A DNA stretch of 12,181 nt from Dehalococcoidia bacterium (GTDB lineage: Bacteria > Chloroflexota > Dehalococcoidia > Tepidiformales > Tepidiformaceae): contig VXRS01000311.1 in the NCBI GenBank assembly GCA_009838385.1, positions 1 through 12,181 on the forward strand. The letters run 5' to 3'. A program made the position numbers and the translations under genes. This document shows, piece after piece, positions 6,989 through 12,181 of this stretch. The notes under the pieces were generated by a model that was not told where the DNA came from, did no database searches, and worked only from the letters and a program-made list of their open reading frames with translations. Each line of letters opens with the position of its first letter. Within the stretch, counting starts at the first letter, position 1.

Positions 6989-8899
6989 ATGGCGAGTGAT
7001 TACTGGGATCGATACTTTCGGCGAGCGCGGCGTATGCGCACCAGTAGGCGGCGGTTCCTCCTAGGATCCGCGACAGTCGGGATCGGAGCCGCCGGCTTAG
7101 GTCTCGTCGGTTGCGGCGACGACGATGAAGAGGAGCCTACGGCCACAAGCGAGCCAGGCGAGACGCCGGATCCAACGGCCACAAGCGAGCCAGGCGAGAC
7201 GCCGGATCCAACGGCCACAGCGCGGCCAGAAGAGACACCACAGCCCACAGCCACAGCGACGGAGGCGCCACCGGATACCTCCGCCGTCCCCACGGACGGG
7301 AGCTACTACAGCCAGGTGGGCGAACCATTCGTTGGGATCACCCTCGACATCCATCGCGGCGTATCCGGGATCGCTGGCGGCGTCGAAGGGAGCGCGTACA
7401 GCGGGCTCATCCGCTTCGACGACATCCCAGCGCCAACTTTCAGAGGCGACCTCGCGCGTCACCTTCCTGAGCAACCCGACGCTGTCACCTACATCTTCGA
7501 TTTGCGTGACGATGTGGTCTGGCACGACAAGGCCCCGACCAACGGGCGGCCCTTCACGATGGACGACGTGCGCTGGAACCTGGACAGGCAGCTGACTCGG
7601 ACACTTGCGGACGGCACTGTGGCCGACGATTTCACGCTTACGAACACCGTTTTCACCCACATAGACAGCCTCGACTACGTCAACGACGAGACCATCTCGT
7701 TTACGCTGAAACAACCTCGAGGCACGTGGCTCGAGTCTCTGGCGTTTGCCGGTTTTATGGACCAAGGCGTCGCTGAGCAGATCGAGAGCGACCCTGACGT
7801 CATCTCCGCCGACCGCATCGTTGGCACCGGCGGTTACATGTTCACCGAGTTCGTGCCAGACGGCCGTCGAATAGCTGAGCGCCATCCCAATTGGCACCTC
7901 AGGCAAGCGGGCGAGGAAGTGCAGTACTTCGACGCCCTGGCCCTGCTCGACGTCGGTGCTGACGTGAATGCTGTGCGGATCGCGCTTGAGCAGAAGCAGG
8001 TTGACTGGATCGGTGGGCGATTCCAACGGCAGGCCTACGCGCCGGAGTTCATGCAGGCGATCCAGGACGCGAACTCCGACATCGAACGGCTGGACGTCCC
8101 CGCGCTGAACGCGAATAGGGCACTCATCTACAGCTGGGAGATTGGCCCGTTCAGCAACCCGATGATCCGGCAGGCTTTCTACCTCGCCCTGGACAGGCAG
8201 CTTGTCCTACAGCAGGACTTCGCCGGGGAAGGAAGGATCACGGGGCCTCTGCCGTGGGCGTTCACCGACTGGGCGCTCTCGGAAGAAGAGATCCTTCAGC
8301 AGCCGGGGTACGCGCTCAACAAGGACGACGATCTTCAGGAGGCGCGGCAGCTCTGGGAGGCTGGCGGCGGGGAGGATCTCGAAGACAACATCGAGCTTGT
8401 CGCGAATGAACCGGACGCCGTGAGGCTCTCCGAGTGGTTCACAGCGATGATGAACGGGAACCTGGGGACGGACAAGATCGAGGTGAAGGGCATTCCCGGG
8501 GGGAGCATCCTGCCGTATCTCACCGGGGAGGACCCGATAGCCTTCCTCACGCCTGTATCTGCGTGGACGAGCCCCGACCCTCGGCAGCGACTCGCGCGGT
8601 CGTACACAACGGCAGGCTCTATCAACTTCGGGAAGTACAGCAACCCGGGTATGGACGACCTCTTCGATCAGGCGGCAGCCACACTTGATCGGGATGAGGC
8701 GATCAGCGCGATGAAGGACATCCAGCGCTTGGCCATGACGGAGTCGGGGGCAGGCACCATTCTCATGGCGGCTGCGACGGGCCGGTTCCTCAAGTGGCCC
8801 TACCTCAAGATGGAATTCAACCCATGGAGGCTGCCTGTGGACGAACGCTCGTGGATCGATCAGTCCGACCCGACGTTCAGCGGTCGGCCCAGCCTCTAA
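6989..8899 (+). CDS. ABC transporter substrate-binding lipoprotein, family 5 (Tat-exported)
   Basis: This is the extracytoplasmic solute receptor of a peptide/nickel/opine-type importer, membrane-anchored through lipid. The 636-residue product starts at ATG 6989 with AGGAGG six bases upstream. A twin-arginine motif SRRRFL (19-24) precedes a hydrophobic stretch and the lipobox LVGC, with C42 the lipidation site. An acidic DDDEEE run and a Thr/Pro/Glu linker (about 50-100) follow; the linker contains two perfect 12-residue repeats. The mature domain shows FDLRDDVVWHDKAPTNGRPF and then TMDDVRWNLDR, the family 5 hallmark, and continues with the typical fold to the C-terminus. It most likely serves the two permeases upstream, although the amidohydrolase gene lies between them. 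The linker style is common in Chloroflexota lipoproteins. The bound substrate is unknown. Confidence 0.93.
   Translation: MASDYWDRYFRRARRMRTSRRRFLLGSATVGIGAAGLGLVGCGDDDEEEPTATSEPGETPDPTATSEPGETPDPTATARPEETPQPTATATEAPPDTSAVPTDGSYYSQVGEPFVGITLDIHRGVSGIAGGVEGSAYSGLIRFDDIPAPTFRGDLARHLPEQPDAVTYIFDLRDDVVWHDKAPTNGRPFTMDDVRWNLDRQLTRTLADGTVADDFTLTNTVFTHIDSLDYVNDETISFTLKQPRGTWLESLAFAGFMDQGVAEQIESDPDVISADRIVGTGGYMFTEFVPDGRRIAERHPNWHLRQAGEEVQYFDALALLDVGADVNAVRIALEQKQVDWIGGRFQRQAYAPEFMQAIQDANSDIERLDVPALNANRALIYSWEIGPFSNPMIRQAFYLALDRQLVLQQDFAGEGRITGPLPWAFTDWALSEEEILQQPGYALNKDDDLQEARQLWEAGGGEDLEDNIELVANEPDAVRLSEWFTAMMNGNLGTDKIEVKGIPGGSILPYLTGEDPIAFLTPVSAWTSPDPRQRLARSYTTAGSINFGKYSNPGMDDLFDQAAATLDRDEAISAMKDIQRLAMTESGAGTILMAAATGRFLKWPYLKMEFNPWRLPVDERSWIDQSDPTFSGRPSL
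7139..7210 (+). repeat. Two perfect 36-bp tandem direct repeats coding the lipoprotein linker
   Basis: Bases 7139-7174 and 7175-7210 are identical, and the first nine bases of the unit recur at 7211-7219. Each unit codes twelve residues centred on TATSEPGETPDP. The repeat is in frame, so copy number can change by slippage without breaking the gene; it would lengthen or shorten the spacer between lipid anchor and binding domain. Confidence 0.9.
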
Positions 8900-8910
8900 G
8901 TCCATCGAGT

Positions 8911-8941
8911 GCAGGATGACGCACCAAGTGCGTCATCCTGC
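8911..8941 (+). terminator. Strong 14-bp hairpin after the binding protein gene
   Basis: GCAGGATGACGCAC (8911-8924) pairs perfectly with GTGCGTCATCCTGC (8928-8941) around a three-base CAA loop, 12 bases after the stop codon. No T-tract follows on either strand, so it is not a textbook intrinsic terminator. U-less hairpin terminators or 3'-end stabilisers are known in GC-rich bacteria. It probably ends the permease-amidohydrolase-binding-protein transcript. Confidence 0.62.
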
Positions 8942-9084
8942 GTCGACCAAAAGGACGATCCACTGCACCGCATCAGTCTCAGGCTGGAGGGCAGGGAGAG
9001 CCAAACGCGCCGGTTGTCCGAGGGCGGTTGGAGCGCACCTCGGTAAGTCGATGAGCAGGGCTACGGCCAAAGGACGGACGGTTG

Positions 9085-9525
9085 ATGATCGAGGCGGTCG
9101 GAGCAACGTCGATCAGCGTCAGCAATCTCGATCAGGCGATCGATTTCTACACACGCCTCCTGGGATTCGAGGAGTACCGGGAGAGGCTCCACATCCGAGG
9201 GCCCGCCATCGAGAAGATATTCGGGATTCCGACCGCTGAGGGGGACGTCGCTTTCGTACGCCTGGGTGGATTCGATCTCGAGCTATTCGCCTTCGAGGCG
9301 CCTGACGGATTCAAGAAGAACCCGTTGCGCTTCACCGACACCGGTGGCTTCTCGATGTCCCTTCGCTCGGGCTCTTTCGACGACGAGTATCGCCGTCTCA
9401 AGCGCGAGGGTGTGAGCTTCAAGTCCGAGCCTGTCGAGTACGAGGGGCGGATTAAGGTCGCGGTGATGTGCGATCCGGATGGGAACTGCATGCAGCTCAC
9501 ATCCTGGCCGGCGGAGGAGGCCTAG
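9085..9525 (+). CDS. VOC-superfamily (glyoxalase/bleomycin-resistance fold) protein
   Basis: The 146-residue product has the two beta-alpha-beta-beta-beta modules of the VOC fold: SISVSNLDQAIDFYTRLLGF (9-28) opens module one, FDLELFAFE ends it, GGFSMSLR (87-94) opens module two, and DPDGNCMQLTSW (130-141) ends it. VOC enzymes use a His/Glu/His/Glu metal site. Here, by motif alignment, the four positions are A7, E66, F89 and Q137, so three ligands seem lost and the protein may bind a ligand without metal, as bleomycin-resistance proteins do. ATG 9085 is preferred; an adjoining TTG at 9082 is an alternative. AGGAC at 9071 is the nearest ribosome-site-like element. It is set off from the binding protein by the 8911-8941 hairpin and lies 177 bases before the second amidohydrolase. 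Its substrate is unknown. Confidence 0.85.
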   Translation: MIEAVGATSISVSNLDQAIDFYTRLLGFEEYRERLHIRGPAIEKIFGIPTAEGDVAFVRLGGFDLELFAFEAPDGFKKNPLRFTDTGGFSMSLRSGSFDDEYRRLKREGVSFKSEPVEYEGRIKVAVMCDPDGNCMQLTSWPAEEA

Positions 9526-9702
9526 CATTGGGCGGGGTGAGGCGCGGCCAGCGCGAAGCCGAGCAGCGAAGATCGCCGTCGAGCCCCGCTCCGGGGAGCG
9601 CGAGCAAGGCCGCGCACCACGGGCGACAGAATGGAATAATCGGAACAACGACCCTCGATAGCTAACGCGCCCCGGGCAAGCCCCGAGCGAAGGAGAGAGG
9701 CA

Positions 9703-11436
9703 ATGGCAGAATTCGACACTGTGATCCGAGGCGGCGCCATAATCGACGGTTTGCGCACGCCGCGTTACACCGGTGACATCGGCATTAAGGACGGCCGCAT
9801 CGCCTACATGGGCCGACTGAGCGCGAGCGACGGCGACAACGTGATCGACGCTGATGGTTTCATCGTCGCCCCCGGCTTCGTGGACATGCACACCCACTAC
9901 GACGGACAGGTGTTCTGGGATCCCTACTGCACGATGTCGGCCTGGCACGGCATCACCTCCGTAGTGGTGGGGAACTGCGGATTCAGCTTCGCGCCCGTCG
10001 AGCCGGAGATGCGCGACCGGGCGATGCTGATGCTCTCGCGGACCGAGGCGATCGAGCTCGAGGCCCTCCAGGCCGGCATGCCCTGGGACTGGGTGACCTT
10101 CCCCGAGTACATGGACAGTCTCGAGGGCAAACCGAAGGGTGTGAACGTCGCCAGCTACTGCGGCGTCTCGCCGCTCATGATGTCGACCATGGGGCTGGAG
10201 GCAGGCAAGAGCCGCACGGCTTCGGCGGATGAGATCACGAAGATGTGCGCGTTGTTCGATGAGGCCCTGGACGCCGGCGCGGTCGGTTGGTCAGCGCAGT
10301 GGGCTGGCCAGGATAGCGGCCAGCGCGATTACGACGGGACGGCCATGCTGTCCGACCTGATGTCCGTTGAACAGGCGCACGCACTGTGCGAAGTCCTTGC
10401 CCGGCGAGGGCAGGGCATGACTCAGATCAACGGACACGGCGCCGGCGAGTCATACGCTGATGTGTGGGCTCGACACGAGAAGCTCGCCGAGATCAGCGGC
10501 AGGCCGGTGATCCACAACGTCATCGAGTTCTTCACCGGCGTCGACGGCAAGGCGCACGGCAACTACGTGGACACGATCGAATGGCTGGCTGCCGCGAACG
10601 CACGCGGCAATCGAGTCTTCGGGCAGGCCGTGACCGCCCCGGTCGCCCCCGACTTCACGTTCGAGGACTTCAACCTGTTCGACCGCAGCCCCATCTGGCG
10701 GGAGGCGACGCTCGGCACCGTTCCGGAGCGCATGGCCAAGCTGGCCGATCCCGAGCGCCGCACGGCTCTGAAGGCGGAGTTCGACGCTGGCGATGCGCCT
10801 GCCGTCACGTTCTCCGGGACGATGGACGACCTCGTCATCGCCGAAGTCGAGAACCCTTCGCTCAAACACTACGAGGGGTTGAGTGTCCGCGAGATCACGG
10901 AACTCGATGGGAAGCATACGATCGACGCGATGCTCGACATCACCGTCGCCGATGAGCTCAAATCGCTCTTCCACACTCCCGTCGCAGATCCGGACGCGGA
11001 GGCAGCGAAGCTCGTGCTCCGCTCGCCCTTCGCGATACCGGGTGTATCCGACGGCGGGGCTCATACGAAGTTCCTCACCCTCGGGTCGTACCCCACCTAC
11101 CTCATCGCTCGGCTGGCGCGTGACAACGACGTCATGGACCTCGAGGAGGCGCACTGGCGCCTCAGCGCGTACCCCGCCCAGGTTCTCGGCTTCAAGGACC
11201 GCGGCTGGCTGCGCGAAGGGGCCGCTGCGGACGTCGTGATCTATGACATCGACAACCTCAGCATCAGGAAGCGGGAGCGGCTCGACGACCAACCCGCGGG
11301 TGCGTGGCGTCGCGTCCAGAAGGCTGACGGGTACAAATGGATCCTCGTCAACGGCGAGGTCACGTTCCAGGATGGGGAGTGCACGGGTGCGACGCCCGGG
11401 GGCCTTCTCCGAAATGGGGAGGTTCGCTCGGCATAG
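9703..11436 (+). CDS. D-aminoacylase-type amidohydrolase (amidohydrolase 3 family), copy 2
   Basis: This is a predicted cytoplasmic metal-dependent amide hydrolase, a close paralogue of the 5096 gene and likewise 577 residues. The ATG has AAGGAG seven bases upstream (9690-9695). It carries the same landmarks: APGFVDMHTHYD with H63 and H65, GNCGFSFAP with C92, SDGGAHTKF with D450, and AAADVVIYD at the C-terminal sandwich. Unlike copy 1 it keeps histidines at H245 (INGHGAG) and H271 (PVIHNV), near where D-aminoacylases place their remaining metal ligands. The two copies may therefore differ in metal number or substrate. N-acyl-D-amino acid deacylase is the closest named activity; hydantoin- or carbamoyl-type substrates are alternatives. 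It is followed at 113 bases by a NIPSNAP-like gene and preceded by the VOC gene. Confidence 0.88.
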   Translation: MAEFDTVIRGGAIIDGLRTPRYTGDIGIKDGRIAYMGRLSASDGDNVIDADGFIVAPGFVDMHTHYDGQVFWDPYCTMSAWHGITSVVVGNCGFSFAPVEPEMRDRAMLMLSRTEAIELEALQAGMPWDWVTFPEYMDSLEGKPKGVNVASYCGVSPLMMSTMGLEAGKSRTASADEITKMCALFDEALDAGAVGWSAQWAGQDSGQRDYDGTAMLSDLMSVEQAHALCEVLARRGQGMTQINGHGAGESYADVWARHEKLAEISGRPVIHNVIEFFTGVDGKAHGNYVDTIEWLAAANARGNRVFGQAVTAPVAPDFTFEDFNLFDRSPIWREATLGTVPERMAKLADPERRTALKAEFDAGDAPAVTFSGTMDDLVIAEVENPSLKHYEGLSVREITELDGKHTIDAMLDITVADELKSLFHTPVADPDAEAAKLVLRSPFAIPGVSDGGAHTKFLTLGSYPTYLIARLARDNDVMDLEEAHWRLSAYPAQVLGFKDRGWLREGAAADVVIYDIDNLSIRKRERLDDQPAGAWRRVQKADGYKWILVNGEVTFQDGECTGATPGGLLRNGEVRSA

Positions 11437-11549
11437 AGTCGCACCCACCGCCGAAGCTACCCGCCGCGAGGCGGCGCTCTTCGGGCACTCCCCCTGCGAA
11501 TTGCCTGAAGCCGTCGCTGTAGCCAATCGGGCCGAGCCAGGAGGTCGCC

Positions 11550-12181
11550 ATGAGCATCATCGTCGAGACCCTCGTCACCCTCCGACCCCCCGCGGTGATG
11601 CCCGTGTTCATCGAGGTGATGGCGGAGAAGGCCATGCCGCTCCTGAAGCGGCACGGCCTCGATCCGTTCGCTGCCTGGTCCCAAGCCGGTGGACCGGCGC
11701 AGCAGGTTATGCACCTCAGTCGCTTCGACAGTCTCGCCTCGTACGAACGGGCGCGAGCATCGCTCGAGAAGGATTCATCCCGGAGCACTTGGAACGTCGA
11801 GGCGCTGCAGGGCATTGACGTCACGGAGGTCATCAGTGTTGGCGAGCCTTCGCCTTACTCGCCTGACGAACGGATCGCTCGAGCGCTCGCGGAATCTGGC
11901 GCCTCTCCGAGGAAGTGTTTCCAGCGGATTGCGCGCATGCGCCTCGGCATGGAGGAGGAGGCGAAGGAGCATCTCGCCGTCATCATTCGTGAGGTCGAGA
12001 AGAACAGCGGCGCGATCCAGCTCATCACCGGCGTCCAATCGATTCTGGGGCGACGTGACGAGCTCAAGGACACATTCATCCTCCCCAAGGGTCAGGATGC
12101 GCTGGCCGAGGCACGAGCAGCAGAGGCCGCTATCGAGGGCGACACCGTCGATCGCTGGCACGCCTGCCTCAAGGAAGAGGA
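11550..12181 (+). CDS. NIPSNAP/EthD-like two-repeat protein, copy 2 (cut by right edge)
   Basis: This is a paralogue of the 1874 gene. The ATG has a near-perfect ribosome site, AGGAGGT at 11539-11545, four bases upstream. The 210 visible codons start MSIIVETLVTLRPPAVMPVF and continue through AAWSQAGGPAQQVMHL and SLASYERARAS in the first half. The second half runs from KCFQRIARMRLG to TFILPKGQDALAEARAAEA, repeating the strand-helix pattern. By comparison with copy 1 about 14 residues plus the stop are missing. A two-repeat alpha+beta barrel in one chain is inferred. Members often act in catabolic clusters as monooxygenase-like or ligand-handling proteins, but no catalytic residue can be assigned. 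It probably belongs to the transcript of amidohydrolase 2. Confidence 0.78.
   Translation, partial: MSIIVETLVTLRPPAVMPVFIEVMAEKAMPLLKRHGLDPFAAWSQAGGPAQQVMHLSRFDSLASYERARASLEKDSSRSTWNVEALQGIDVTEVISVGEPSPYSPDERIARALAESGASPRKCFQRIARMRLGMEEEAKEHLAVIIREVEKNSGAIQLITGVQSILGRRDELKDTFILPKGQDALAEARAAEAAIEGDTVDRWHACLKEE

Noticed and set aside
7139..7219. CRISPR-like repeat of 36 bp
   Set aside because: The units are directly adjacent with no spacers and lie in frame inside a lipoprotein linker.
7097..8026. Minus-strand 309-codon frame across the binding protein
   Set aside because: It is a shadow of the lipoprotein gene; the repeats in its product come from the 36-bp tandem repeat read backwards.
9590..9602. 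Hairpin GCTCC/GGAGC after the VOC gene as a terminator
   Set aside because: Five pairs with a two-base centre, no T-tract, and GC-rich surroundings; too weak to call.

Overview
This window is GC-rich bacterial DNA, read here as a probable member of the Chloroflexota. Two things suggest this. The substrate-binding lipoprotein has a P-T-A-T/E-P low-complexity linker after its lipobox, a style common in that phylum. The DnaN N-terminus also resembles Chloroflexota sliding clamps as I remember them. No rRNA or marker search was possible, so the phylum is an inference. No tRNA, rRNA, CRISPR array, insertion sequence or integrase was seen.

Left edge (1-1545) is core replication and repair. The 5' end of recF runs leftwards off the window. 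The sliding-clamp gene dnaN is divergent from it, with start at 406. A consensus TATAAT box at 369-374 lies inside an upstream in-frame extension of dnaN, which argues against the longer start at 325. No dnaA and no DnaA boxes were seen.

The rest (1546-12181) is an all-plus-strand accessory or catabolic locus. After a 316-328 bp gene-poor gap come: a two-repeat NIPSNAP/EthD-like protein (1874-2548); a 393 bp leader with four small hairpins; two DppB/DppC-type ABC permeases with a GTGA stop/start overlap (2942-4950); a 577-residue D-aminoacylase-type amidohydrolase (5096-6829); a hairpin spacer; a Tat-exported family 5 substrate-binding lipoprotein (6989-8899); a 14-bp perfect hairpin; a VOC-fold protein (9085-9525); a second 577-residue amidohydrolase (9703-11436); and a second NIPSNAP-like protein cut by the right edge (11550-12181).

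Taken together, the locus looks like an import-and-hydrolysis system. The lipoprotein would capture a peptide-like or amide solute and the permeases would move it inwards. ATPase subunits are not in the window. One or both cytoplasmic amidohydrolases would cleave an N-acyl, carbamoyl or cyclic amide bond. The VOC and NIPSNAP-like proteins are plausible handlers of the released small molecule, but their chemistry is unknown. Amidohydrolase and NIPSNAP genes each occur twice, and the two amidohydrolases differ at two positions where a D-aminoacylase would have metal-binding histidines. The substrate cannot be named from sequence.
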